From Magnetospirillum gryphiswaldense MSR-1 v2 (GTDB taxonomy: Bacteria > Pseudomonadota > Alphaproteobacteria > Rhodospirillales > Magnetospirillaceae): 64,000 nt of DNA. This document shows, one piece after another, positions 25,905 through 34,338 of the stretch (its first letter is position 1; each line of letters starts with the position of its first letter). A program made the position numbers and the translations under genes. The stretch covers positions 1,922,001-1,986,000 of the forward strand of contig NC_023065.1 in NCBI RefSeq assembly GCF_000513295.1, in the 5' to 3' direction. Below the pieces are notes generated by a model. The model had not been told where the DNA came from and made no database searches. It was given only the letters and a program-made list of their open reading frames with translations.

Positions 25905-27233
25905 ATGAACGCGACCGCGTTCGGGGACAAACCGCAGGAAATCGTAACGTCGGAGAACCTTCTCTACGACGCCGCCGAACGCGTGGGCCGCATCCGTGAA
26001 GGGCGCCAGGCGCTGCATCTGCATCTGTCGCGGCTGCTGCCGCCCAACCGCGAGGAAGCGAAGATCCGCATCGCCTTCCGCATGTTCGAGACCATGGTCG
26101 ACATGTTCCGCGGCCAGATGTTCCTGTTGACCAACAACGACATCATGCTGATCTGCAAGGATGCCCGGCTGGCCGATCTGGACGCCATCGTCTACAAGCT
26201 GCGCGCCTTGTTCTCGAAAGACCCGCTGACCTATGCCGAGGTGGATGGCGAAGATCGCTTCGTCACCTTCTACGACCTGGAAAGCGAGTACGATTCCTTC
26301 TTCGCCGTCTGCGCCCAGTTGTTGAACGAGGCGAAGAAGCGTGTGGTCCAGAACCGCAACGCGGCGCCGGTGCAGCCCCTGGACGCCCGCAACCTGACCA
26401 AGGTGCTCGAGCGCATCGGCGTCACCGATATCGCCGGCGTCGTCCGCCGCCAGCCCTGCGTGCGTTTTTCCGAAAAACAGACGGCGGAAGTGGCGTTTCA
26501 GGAATTCTACATGTCGATCATGGATCTGCAGAAGATCCTGGCCCCCGACGTCAATATCCTGGCCAATCGCTGGCTGTTCCAACATTTGTCGCAGGTGCTG
26601 GACCTGCGGGTGTTGTCGGTGCTGCAAGATGCCGGCTTCCGCAAGACGCCCACCGCGTTTTCCGTCAACCTCAATATGGCCACCATCGAAACCCAGATGT
26701 TCCGCCAGTTCGAGGCCGCCATTCGCGGCAAGGCCGGGCTGGTGGTGGAATTCCAACTGGTGGACATCTTCAACAATCTGGACGGCTTCTTCCGCGCCCG
26801 CGATTACCTGCGCGCGCGCGGTCACAAGACCGTGCTGGACGGCATGAGCCCGATCACCTTGCAGTTCATGGACGCCGAGCGTTACGACTGCGACTACGTC
26901 AAGATCAACTGGAGCCAGGACATGGCCGACGACGTGGTCACCGCCGAATTGCACCACGCCCTTGGTCCGTTGGGCTTCCATCGCGTCATCCTGGCCCGCT
27001 GCGACACCGAAACCTCGATCACCTGGGGGCTCAACCAGGGCATCCACTATTTCCAGGGCCGCTTCCTAGATTCCATGGTCGCCGCCGTGACCATGGCCCA
27101 ATGCGACAAGGCCAGCGCCTGCACCTTGGTCCAATGCAACCAGCGCCATGGGGTGATTTCGGGCCGGTTGCGGGTCGATTGCGGCAACAACGACATGCTG
27201 GACACGTTCCCGCCGCTCAAGGCCCTGAGGTAG
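25905..27233 (+). CDS. Degenerate EAL-domain protein, copy 1 of a tandem pair
   Basis: 442 aa, not previously named. The N-terminal half (residues about 20-130) has a helical region and FLLTNNDIMLICKDARLADL. From about residue 185 the spacing follows an EAL domain, but motifs are changed: EFY at the EAL position, VNLNMAT for INLS, EFQLVDI for EITE, VLDGMSP for LDDFGxG. Further on, DYVKINW stands for VKID and GIHYFQGRF for the QGY end. Most metal-binding acids are gone, so c-di-GMP hydrolysis is unlikely; binding or scaffolding is possible. ATG 25905 follows GGGGA. A clear paralogue starts 7 bp after its stop. Confidence 0.75.
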   Translation: MNATAFGDKPQEIVTSENLLYDAAERVGRIREGRQALHLHLSRLLPPNREEAKIRIAFRMFETMVDMFRGQMFLLTNNDIMLICKDARLADLDAIVYKLRALFSKDPLTYAEVDGEDRFVTFYDLESEYDSFFAVCAQLLNEAKKRVVQNRNAAPVQPLDARNLTKVLERIGVTDIAGVVRRQPCVRFSEKQTAEVAFQEFYMSIMDLQKILAPDVNILANRWLFQHLSQVLDLRVLSVLQDAGFRKTPTAFSVNLNMATIETQMFRQFEAAIRGKAGLVVEFQLVDIFNNLDGFFRARDYLRARGHKTVLDGMSPITLQFMDAERYDCDYVKINWSQDMADDVVTAELHHALGPLGFHRVILARCDTETSITWGLNQGIHYFQGRFLDSMVAAVTMAQCDKASACTLVQCNQRHGVISGRLRVDCGNNDMLDTFPPLKALR

Positions 27234-27240
27234 GTCGCCC

Positions 27241-28488
27241 ATGCTTGGAAGCCCGCCCATCGCCAAAGCCCGTGTCGCCAGCCAGGAACACCTGCTGCTG
27301 GATTATCTGAACCGTTTGGAACGCCACCGGTCCGACCGCCGCGCCGTGCACATCCACCTGTCGGGATTGTCCAAGCAGAACCAGCGCGAGCAGCATTTGC
27401 GCATCGCCGCCGCCACCTTCGACAATCTGGTCAAGATGCTGCAAGCCCAGGCCTTCACCCTGGGCAACGCCGACCTGATGGTGGTCTACAAGGCTCAGGC
27501 CCAGGACGAGGTCGAATCGTCCATCGTCAAGCTGCGCTTTTTGTTTTCCGACGACCAGTTGATCATCGACGACGCGCAGAAGGGCACGTTGTGCACCTGG
27601 TACGACCTGGAAAAGGAATACGACGTCCTGGTCGCCCTGGCCCAGCGCATGCTGGCCGAGGAACAGGCGCGGCGCCGGGCCGAGCAGGAACAGGCCGGGC
27701 TGGAAATGCGCGCCCTGGCCAAACCCAAGGGCGCGCCGTTCACGCCGGAATTGTTGGCCCGGGTCGAAGCCGGACTGGGACAGGCCGACCTGTCCAATCT
27801 GATGCGCCGCCAGGCGGTGTGCGCCATCGTCGGACAGTCGCCGCCGCAACCGGTCTTCCACGAATTGTTCATTTCCATCGCCGATCTGCGGCAAACGTTG
27901 ATGCCCAACGTCAACATGAATTCCAGCCCCTGGCTGTTCCAGCAATTGACGGAGACCCTGGACCGCCGGGTACTGTCCTTGCTCAACAAGCACGACGACC
28001 GCACCTTGGAAGGCGACATCAGCATCAATCTGAACGTGTCGACCATCCTGTCGCCGGAATTCATGGTGTTTGACGATAACGTCAAGGCCGGTATGCGCGG
28101 CACCATCGTGCTGGAACTGCAAAAGGTCGATATCTTCGCCGATCTGGGCGCCTATCTGTTCGCCCGCGACTTCGCCCACGACCGCGGCTATCGCATTTGC
28201 GTCGACGGTCTGGCCTATTCCATGCTGCCCTTCGTCGACCGCGAGCGGCTGGGCGCCGACCTGATCAAGCTGATCTGGGATCCGTCGCTGACCGACGAGA
28301 AGGACCAGAAGACCGACGCGTTGCGCCGGATCGGCGTCACCCGCATCATCCTGGCCCGCTGCGACACGCCGTCGGCCATCGAATACGGCCATTCGGTCGG
28401 CATCACCTTGTTCCAGGGCCGCCATGTGGAACAGACGCTGATGAATGATGTCAGGCGTCGCGGCATTGGCCGCGCCAGACCAAGATAA
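27241..28488 (+). CDS. Degenerate EAL-domain protein, copy 2 of a tandem pair
   Basis: 415 aa, paralogue of the gene just upstream. Shared features are the N-terminal RAVHIHLSGL, FTLGNADLMVVYKA and TWYDLEKEYDVL. The eroded EAL region reads HELFISIADL at the EAL position, INLNVST, VDIFADLGAY, VDGLAY, DLIKLIWD and GITLFQGRH. Catalytic acids are again missing. GAGGTAGG sits before ATG 27241. Both genes must be co-transcribed. The 3' end lies inside a 30-bp tandem duplication that includes the stop codon, so the final IGRARPR may be a recent alteration. Confidence 0.75.
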   Translation: MLGSPPIAKARVASQEHLLLDYLNRLERHRSDRRAVHIHLSGLSKQNQREQHLRIAAATFDNLVKMLQAQAFTLGNADLMVVYKAQAQDEVESSIVKLRFLFSDDQLIIDDAQKGTLCTWYDLEKEYDVLVALAQRMLAEEQARRRAEQEQAGLEMRALAKPKGAPFTPELLARVEAGLGQADLSNLMRRQAVCAIVGQSPPQPVFHELFISIADLRQTLMPNVNMNSSPWLFQQLTETLDRRVLSLLNKHDDRTLEGDISINLNVSTILSPEFMVFDDNVKAGMRGTIVLELQKVDIFADLGAYLFARDFAHDRGYRICVDGLAYSMLPFVDRERLGADLIKLIWDPSLTDEKDQKTDALRRIGVTRIILARCDTPSAIEYGHSVGITLFQGRHVEQTLMNDVRRRGIGRARPR

Positions 28489-28521
28489 TTGGGCATTGGC
28501 CGCGCCAGACCAAGATAATTG
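28462..28521. repeat. Perfect 2 x 30-bp tandem duplication across a stop codon
   Basis: Two identical 30-bp units, 28462-28491 and 28492-28521, each starting GGCATTGGCCGCGCC and ending GATAATTG. The first copy contains the TAA of the second degenerate EAL gene. Absence of any mismatch suggests a recent event. Confidence 0.95.
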
Positions 28522-28536
28522 ACGGCAAACACAACA

Positions 28537-28565
28537 AACCCGGCTTGGAATATCCCAGCCGGGTT
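28537..28565 (-). terminator. Hairpin terminator downstream of the flaF-like gene
   Basis: AACCCGGCT / AGCCGGGTT (9 bp, extended by two pairs after a mismatch). On the minus strand it is followed by a T-rich run (TTGTTGTGTTT). It lies about 57 bp past the FlaF-like stop and also after the convergent EAL gene, so it can serve both. Confidence 0.5.
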
Positions 28566-28621
28566 GGCGTTCGTGCCGAAGGGAAAGCCGGAACTCTCTC
28601 CGGCATCCCGTGGCAGCGAGA

Positions 28622-28954
28622 TTAGACCTTGTTGCCTTCCAACAGACCTTCGGAAATCTGCAGGTTGACGTTGATCAGCGCGTCGATGCTGGCATCGGTG
28701 GCGGCGGCGGCGCCAGCTATGGTCTTTTCAGCGACGAAATTGGCCAGACGGATCAGATTTTCCACCACCTGCGACGAGGCCGAGCAGCCGTCGCTGGTGA
28801 TCAGGGTGCGCAAAGCCACCCACACCGCCATGTTCAGCTCCAACGCTTCCTCCAGCTTGGAACGGTCGGCCTTGGCCTGATCCAGCATGATGGCGGCGCG
28901 GGACAATTGAAAGGCCTGTTCCTCGATGGCGGACAGAGTAGTCGTGTCGGACAT
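28622..28954 (-). CDS. FlaF-like flagellar regulator
   Basis: 110 aa, all helical. The middle ALELNMAVWVALRTLI, ENLIRLANFVAEKT and the C-terminal SIDALINVNLQISEGLL follow the pattern of the alphaproteobacterial FlaF family, which helps FlbT control flagellin translation or secretion. No flbT or flagellin gene is in the window, so the assignment rests on sequence pattern alone. The start codon is an ATG with AGGAGGAACC upstream. It is convergent to the degenerate EAL pair. Confidence 0.6.
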   Translation of the reverse strand: MSDTTTLSAIEEQAFQLSRAAIMLDQAKADRSKLEEALELNMAVWVALRTLITSDGCSASSQVVENLIRLANFVAEKTIAGAAAATDASIDALINVNLQISEGLLEGNKV

Positions 28955-29185
28955 GGTTCCTCCTGCTTGGATGCGGCGGCGGCTTTGATGCGCCTGCCGA
29001 AAGCATTAGTAAAATCAACCGGGGGAAACCTAATCGATCCATTGATAAGGACCGTTGCCGGAAGCCCTAAAAAACTTACTCCCTTTCCCCCCAAGGCGCA
29101 ACGGCCCACAAAATCAACGAATTGTGCATTTATTCATGGCAGCTTAGGGTTAAGTCTTTCTGAACTCAGCCGGAGCAAGCCTGAC

Positions 29186-30211
29186 ATGTCGATTTTGGTC
29201 ACCGGGGCGGCTGGCTTTATCGGGTCCGCCCTGTGTCGCCAGCTGACCGCGCGGGGGGACGAGACCGTCATTGCCCTTGACCGTCTGGGCTATGCCGCCT
29301 GCCTGCAGGCCCTGCCCGCCCAGGCCGTCTTCATCCAGGCCGATATCCGCGACGCCACCGCCCTGGATGCCGTCTTCGCCCAGCACGCCCCGCGTGCGGT
29401 GTTTCATCTGGCGGCGGAAACCCATGTGGATCGTTCCATCGACACTCCGCTCGAGTTCATTGAACACAACATGGTCGGCACCTTCCAATTGCTGGAAGCG
29501 ACGCGGCGGTTCTGGGGGGAGCGGGGGCGGCCCGACGACTTCCGCTTTGTCCACGTTTCCACTGACGAAGTGTTCGGCAGCCTGGAGGCGGACGAGCCGG
29601 CCTTCACCGCCAGCTCACCCTATCGCCCCAATTCGCCCTATTCAGCCAGTAAGGCGGCGGCGGACCACTTGGCGCGGGCATGGATGGCCACCTACGGGTT
29701 GCCGGTGATCGTCACCAATTGCAGCAATAATTATGGCCCCTGGCAGTTCCCGGAAAAGCTGATGCCGCTGGTGATCCAAAAGGCCTTGGCCGGTCACCCC
29801 CTGCCCCTTTATGGCGATGGCGGCAACCGGCGTGACTGGCTTTATGTGGACGACCACGCCGCCGGCCTGATGGCCGTCTTGGACCACGGCGAGCCGGGGG
29901 GCACCTATCTGTTTGGATCGGGGCGCGAACACAGCAATCTGGAGGTGGTCAAGGCCATCTGCGCCCAATTGGATCAATGGCGTCCCGATCCGGTCGGCCC
30001 TTATGCCCGCCTGATCCAGTTCGTCACCGACCGTCCGGGACATGACCGCCGCTACGGTATCGATCCCAGCCATGCCCGCCGCGCCCTGGACTGGCAGCCG
30101 CGCACCGATTTCGCCGACGGCATCGCCGCCACCATCCGCTGGTGCCTGGACCATCCGCACTGGGCCAACCGCGATTATCACGGCGCCCGCCTGGGCCTGA
30201 TACCAAGTTAA
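29186..30211 (+). CDS. dTDP-glucose 4,6-dehydratase-type epimerase/dehydratase
   Basis: 341 aa extended-SDR enzyme. It has the N-terminal GAAGFIGSALC NAD loop, HLAAETHVDRSI, the catalytic VSTDEVFGSL and the YSASKAAADHL Tyr/Lys. SNNYGPWQFPEKLMPLVI and DWLYVDDHA follow, all diagnostic of RmlB (RfbB). It makes dTDP-4-keto-6-deoxyglucose for surface polysaccharide. No other rml genes are nearby, so the sugar made is unknown. The open frame runs far upstream, but ATG 29186 with CGGAG about 10 nt before it gives the normal N-terminus. Its stop overlaps the convergent synthetase gene by 4 nt. Confidence 0.88.
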   Translation: MSILVTGAAGFIGSALCRQLTARGDETVIALDRLGYAACLQALPAQAVFIQADIRDATALDAVFAQHAPRAVFHLAAETHVDRSIDTPLEFIEHNMVGTFQLLEATRRFWGERGRPDDFRFVHVSTDEVFGSLEADEPAFTASSPYRPNSPYSASKAAADHLARAWMATYGLPVIVTNCSNNYGPWQFPEKLMPLVIQKALAGHPLPLYGDGGNRRDWLYVDDHAAGLMAVLDHGEPGGTYLFGSGREHSNLEVVKAICAQLDQWRPDPVGPYARLIQFVTDRPGHDRRYGIDPSHARRALDWQPRTDFADGIAATIRWCLDHPHWANRDYHGARLGLIPS

Positions 30212-31857
30212 ATCCGCTCGTCCGGATCGGGGGCATCCAGACGCACCGGGCGGGCCAGCAATTCCTCGACGTCGGTGCTGCCGTCGGCGCGCAAGGGGAT
30301 GGCGTCGACGAATTCGACCCGCCCCGGCACCTCGTGCAGACCGCGTCGTTGGGCCACCCAGGCTTGCAGATCGCGCGCCAGATAGACGTCTCCACCGCCC
30401 GCCGCCGCGACGATATAGGCCTTCAACCCACCATCAGCCTGCATCGCCATGCCGGCGGCGGTGACCCGGGGATGCCAGGTCAAGGCCGCCTCGGTTTCGG
30501 CCAAGGCCACCGGCTGGCCATCGACCATGACGATGCCGGGCAAGGGCGCCATGGCATCGGGCCAGATATAGCCGTCCAAATCCCGATGACCGGCCACCAG
30601 CGACGGCAGCCAACCATTGATCAGCTTGGCACCATGCCAGGAATCGCGCCCCCAGCGCCCCAGACAGGCCGCCGGAGCGTTGGGCGCCAGGGCCAAAAAG
30701 CCGGGATCGCCGGCCCGCAACACCCGCCCGGCGGGATCCACCGCCTCGACGGTGATGCCGGGCGCCGCCTTGCCGGGTGAGCCGGGGCGGATTTCCATGA
30801 TGGCGGCGTTATTGGCGACGGCGGCACCGATTTCCAGACTGCCCCAGATTTCGTGGGCGGCGATACCGAATACCTTGGCCACCTGATCGCGCAGGCCGGC
30901 GGCCAAGGGCTGCGGTCCACTGCCCAGCACGCGCGGCAACGGATGGGCCCGGGTGGCGGCAAGACCGGTCAGCCGCGCCAGATCGACCGGCGGCATCCAC
31001 GCCACCCGTACGCCGTGACGGGCCATCAGGCCCAGATGGGCCTCGGCATCCTGGCCATGAGGGCCGGCCACCACCGGCACCCCATGATGCCAGGACGGCA
31101 GCACCGCCCACATCAGGGCGGGAAAGCTCATCCAATCGGCCGAGGTCCACAGGATGTCGCCGAACTGGGGGAAGAAACCCAAGCCCAACTCCACCGCCGG
31201 CAGATTGCCGAGCAGGGCGCCATGGCCGTGCAGGATGCCGGTGGGCTTGCCCATGGCATGGTCGGGATAGACCAGCAAGGCCGGGCTGTCGAGGGCCGTC
31301 ACCAGCGGGGTGAAAGCATCGCTGGATTGCTGCAATACCGCCCACAGATCGTCAGCGCCTCCGGTTTCGCCCCCAGCCTCGCTATTGACCAAAACGGTCT
31401 CCAGCGCCAGGGCTCCCTGACGGGCCCCTTGCAGCCGGGGCAGCATGAAATCGGCGACGATCACCGCCCGCGCCCCCGAATCGGCCAGACGCCAAGCCAA
31501 GGGCTCCTCGCCCAGGGACAGGGGCAAGGGCACCAGCACCGCCCCCATCTTCAACACGCCGAGCACCACCGCCGCCGCCTCGACCGATTGCGGCAAGGCC
31601 ACCGCCACCCGGTCGCCCAGGCCGATGCCGCGCGCCGTCAGTGCATTGGCGACACGGTTGGACAACAGCCGCAGCATGTGGAAGGTATAGCGCTCGACCA
31701 CGCCGTCGGCGATTTCGACGATCAGGGCAGTGCGATGACCATCGGCGCCGGCCATGGTCTGACGGTCACAGACGTCGAAGGCCATGTTGTAACGATCGGG
31801 CAGCCGCCAGCGAAAGGTGCGGCAGGCTTCTTCGTAGGACCGGGCGGTTTTCAGCAT
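30208..31857 (-). CDS. Acyl-CoA synthetase-like protein with eroded active site
   Basis: 549 aa ANL-superfamily fold of the acetyl/medium-chain acyl-CoA synthetase type: N-terminal FDVCDRQTM, LSNRVANALTARGIGLGDRVAVALPQ, and EIWGSLEIGA at the adenine-binding position. Key sites are changed. The P-loop reads YPDHAMGKPTG instead of a Thr/Ser-rich TSGTTGxPKG. The GWYxTGD motif reads GWLPSLVAGH. The C-terminal catalytic Lys motif (SGKI) reads ADGSTDVEEL. Adenylation activity is therefore doubtful. It is last in an operon after the GH114-like gene (14 bp gap) and overlaps the convergent dehydratase by 4 nt. Confidence 0.8.
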   Translation of the reverse strand: MLKTARSYEEACRTFRWRLPDRYNMAFDVCDRQTMAGADGHRTALIVEIADGVVERYTFHMLRLLSNRVANALTARGIGLGDRVAVALPQSVEAAAVVLGVLKMGAVLVPLPLSLGEEPLAWRLADSGARAVIVADFMLPRLQGARQGALALETVLVNSEAGGETGGADDLWAVLQQSSDAFTPLVTALDSPALLVYPDHAMGKPTGILHGHGALLGNLPAVELGLGFFPQFGDILWTSADWMSFPALMWAVLPSWHHGVPVVAGPHGQDAEAHLGLMARHGVRVAWMPPVDLARLTGLAATRAHPLPRVLGSGPQPLAAGLRDQVAKVFGIAAHEIWGSLEIGAAVANNAAIMEIRPGSPGKAAPGITVEAVDPAGRVLRAGDPGFLALAPNAPAACLGRWGRDSWHGAKLINGWLPSLVAGHRDLDGYIWPDAMAPLPGIVMVDGQPVALAETEAALTWHPRVTAAGMAMQADGGLKAYIVAAAGGGDVYLARDLQAWVAQRRGLHEVPGRVEFVDAIPLRADGSTDVEELLARPVRLDAPDPDERI

Positions 31858-31870
31858 TTCATCATCCAGA

Positions 31871-33091
31871 TCACCGCAGCGGCATCAATTCTTCAAACCA
31901 CAGATAGGTGTCGGTATCGTCCAACACCACACCATCGAAGCCGGCCTTGATGATGCCCTCCAGGGTCTTGCCCAGCAATTCCTTCCACTTGGCGTCTTCC
32001 ATGCGGGTGACATAGGCGCCGGGATCGGCTTCATCGGGAGCGAACAGGAAGGGCGGGTTGCCGGTCTGCCAATCTTTTTGCCAATACCAGCGCCAGTCAT
32101 AGGCGCGGCCCAGCGACAACACGGCGAAAACCAGCCGCCGCGACCCCAGCTTCTTGTATTTCAGCCGAAGAGTGTCGGCGAAAGCCAGACCGTCGACGCC
32201 GCGATAGGCCACGTCCACCAGCAGCATGTCGTGATTGCTGCGTTCCAGCGCCGTCACCCATTCCGCCTTGCTGCCGAACTGGTCGGCACGCAGCACCGGC
32301 AGCCAGTTGCGGGCTTGGTTCAAGGTGGGGATGGGGGCCGGGTTCTCGCCCCAGGGATGGCCGGATGGGATCAGGTTTAGGGTGTCGTTGCCGCTATGAG
32401 CATAGGTCAGCACCTTGTCGCGGACGGCATCCGCATAGGCGGATTGGGACTCCTTGGCACCCTTGCAGCTTTCCAGCGACAATATCCGCCGCCCGGCCTG
32501 ACGCAGGGCGTCCACCGCATAGACCGTACGGCGCTGGCGTTCCAGCTTTTCCGCCTGCCGCTTGACCTCGGCGGCACGGCGCAGTTCCTCGACCGGATCG
32601 ATACTGAACGGCCCCAGCGGCTGCGGTGTTGCCGGGCGATGGATGCCCTTGGCCCGCTCGTCGGCCAGCACCCGATCCAGGTCGCGCTGTTCCTGAATAG
32701 CTTTGTCCAAAGGCTTGCCGAAGGCTTCCGGGCCGCAATAAAGGTTGTCCAGCACCAACCCGTCGATGGCGTTGACGTAAGGGCGGAACGGCTGCCCCAG
32801 CGGATGGCGCTTTTCAAAGAATCTGCCGTCGGGATCTTGGACTTCGTCCCATTCCGCCTCGCGTTCGCCCTTGACCACCAATTCGGTGCCGTTCCTGACC
32901 AGAACGACGAAATCGGGTTTGCGCGACTTGGCGTAACGGCCCAGTTCGATGATCACCGACCGCCACATCTCGCGGTGATTGGGCACCGATTCGATGGGCG
33001 GCGGCTGCCAGTCGCGGGGCTTTTCCAGGGCAAGGGCCCCCGGCGCGGCCAGTAGCAGCGAAAGCGCAATCAGGGTGGCAAGCCGGTTCAT
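31871..33091 (-). CDS. Secreted GH114 / TM1410-like glycoside hydrolase-family protein
   Basis: 406 aa. A signal peptide covers residues 1-21 (LATLIALSLLLAAPGALA). The mature protein has the TIM-barrel pattern of the TM1410/GH114 group (endo-alpha-1,4-polygalactosaminidase-like): VNAIDGLVLDNLYCG, ILSLESCKG, HDMLLVDVAYRG, VFAVLSLGRAYDWRWYW, and a closing GFDGVVLDDTDTYLWFEE with paired acids. A charged insertion near residues 125-200 is less conserved. The substrate is unknown; periplasmic or exported polysaccharide processing is inferred. Its start overlaps the upstream oxidoreductase stop by 4 nt. Confidence 0.7.
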   Translation of the reverse strand: MNRLATLIALSLLLAAPGALALEKPRDWQPPPIESVPNHREMWRSVIIELGRYAKSRKPDFVVLVRNGTELVVKGEREAEWDEVQDPDGRFFEKRHPLGQPFRPYVNAIDGLVLDNLYCGPEAFGKPLDKAIQEQRDLDRVLADERAKGIHRPATPQPLGPFSIDPVEELRRAAEVKRQAEKLERQRRTVYAVDALRQAGRRILSLESCKGAKESQSAYADAVRDKVLTYAHSGNDTLNLIPSGHPWGENPAPIPTLNQARNWLPVLRADQFGSKAEWVTALERSNHDMLLVDVAYRGVDGLAFADTLRLKYKKLGSRRLVFAVLSLGRAYDWRWYWQKDWQTGNPPFLFAPDEADPGAYVTRMEDAKWKELLGKTLEGIIKAGFDGVVLDDTDTYLWFEELMPLR

Positions 33092-34191
33092 GCTGCCATC
33101 TCCCGCACCAGTTCGGCCAGGGCCAGGGAGGCGGTCAGGCCGGGGGATTCGATACCGTACAGCGCCACCACCCCCGCCGCGCCATGATCGGCGGGACCGT
33201 GGACGGCGAAATCGGCGGCGGCTTCATGGGCGGCGTTGATCTTGGGGCGGATGCCGGCATAGGCCGGTTCCAACGCGCCATCGACCAGATCGGGCCAATA
33301 GCGGCGGATGGCGGCATAAAAAAGGTCGGCCCGGGCGGGATCGACCCGGTAATCCTCGGCCTCGATCCATTCCACATCGGGGCCAAAGCGGCCACGCCCG
33401 GCCATGTCCAGGGTGTAATGCACCCCCAGCCCGGCAGAAACCGGCACCGGATAGACCAGCCGCGAAAACGGCATCTTGCCGGTCAGAGTGAAGTAATTGC
33501 CCTTGCACAGATGCTCTTGCGGCACCTTGGCCAGCCCCAAGGACCGGGCCAGCGGGCACGACGACAGGCCGCCGGCGATGATCACGGTGCGGGCCAACAG
33601 CCGCATGGGCTCGGCCCCGCCCACCTGCAACAACACACCGTCCTCGCCAGCTTGCCCGCCGATGACCGGGGCATGCAGGGCCACCGAACCGCCCTTGCTT
33701 TCCACCACCCCTTGCAGGGCCAACATCAGCGCATGGGTATCGATGATGCCGGTATGGGCGGAAAACAGAGCGGCCGTGCAGGAAAGCTGCGGCTCCATCT
33801 CCATGGCCAAGCCAGCGGTGATGGCGGACAGCCCGGAGACGCCGTTGGCCCGCCCCTTTTCCAGGATATCGTCCAGCTTGGCCTGCTCCTCGGCGCTGGT
33901 GGCGACGATCAGTTTGCCGCACAGGGCATAGGGCACGCCGTGATCGTCGGCGAAACGGCGCAAAAGCGCGTTGCCAGCCACGCACAAGCGTGCCTTCAGG
34001 CTGCCGGCGGGATAGTACATACCGGCATGGATGACCTCGGAATTGCGCGACGAGATACCGCCGCCGATGGCGCCCGAGGCCTCCAGCACCAGCACCTCGC
34101 GCCCAGCCAAGGCCAGGGCACGGGCAGCGGCCAGACCGACGATGCCGGCGCCGATGACGGCGCAATCGATCCGCTCAATCCCCCCGTCCAT
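33088..34191 (-). CDS. FAD-dependent oxidoreductase, L-2-hydroxyglutarate oxidase (LhgO) type
   Basis: 367 aa. The N-terminal Rossmann motif CAVIGAGIVGLAAARALA and VLVLEASGAIGGGISSRNSEVIHAGMYYP are family-typical, as is LCKGNYFTLTGK near residue 235. The C-terminal LYGIESPGLTASLALAE closes the FAD site. Related enzymes oxidise L-2-hydroxyglutarate to 2-oxoglutarate. The open frame continues upstream, but ATG 34191 gives the conserved start. It is the first gene of a three-gene operon with a secreted hydrolase-like protein and an eroded acyl-CoA synthetase, a combination whose logic is unclear. It is divergent from the molybdopterin oxidoreductase. Confidence 0.87.
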   Translation of the reverse strand: MDGGIERIDCAVIGAGIVGLAAARALALAGREVLVLEASGAIGGGISSRNSEVIHAGMYYPAGSLKARLCVAGNALLRRFADDHGVPYALCGKLIVATSAEEQAKLDDILEKGRANGVSGLSAITAGLAMEMEPQLSCTAALFSAHTGIIDTHALMLALQGVVESKGGSVALHAPVIGGQAGEDGVLLQVGGAEPMRLLARTVIIAGGLSSCPLARSLGLAKVPQEHLCKGNYFTLTGKMPFSRLVYPVPVSAGLGVHYTLDMAGRGRFGPDVEWIEAEDYRVDPARADLFYAAIRRYWPDLVDGALEPAYAGIRPKINAAHEAAADFAVHGPADHGAAGVVALYGIESPGLTASLALAELVREMAA

Positions 34192-34338
34192 CAATGGCTG
34201 GTCCTTTTTTGCAAGCTTGGCCTCAACATGTCGCGCAACAATACCATCACCAAGCGGGGGCGCAAAGGCTCTGCAAAAGGCGTGGGCACGCGTGCCGGGG
34301 GCGTTGCCGCCCGCGCCCGGCTTGGCTATTGTGCGCCC

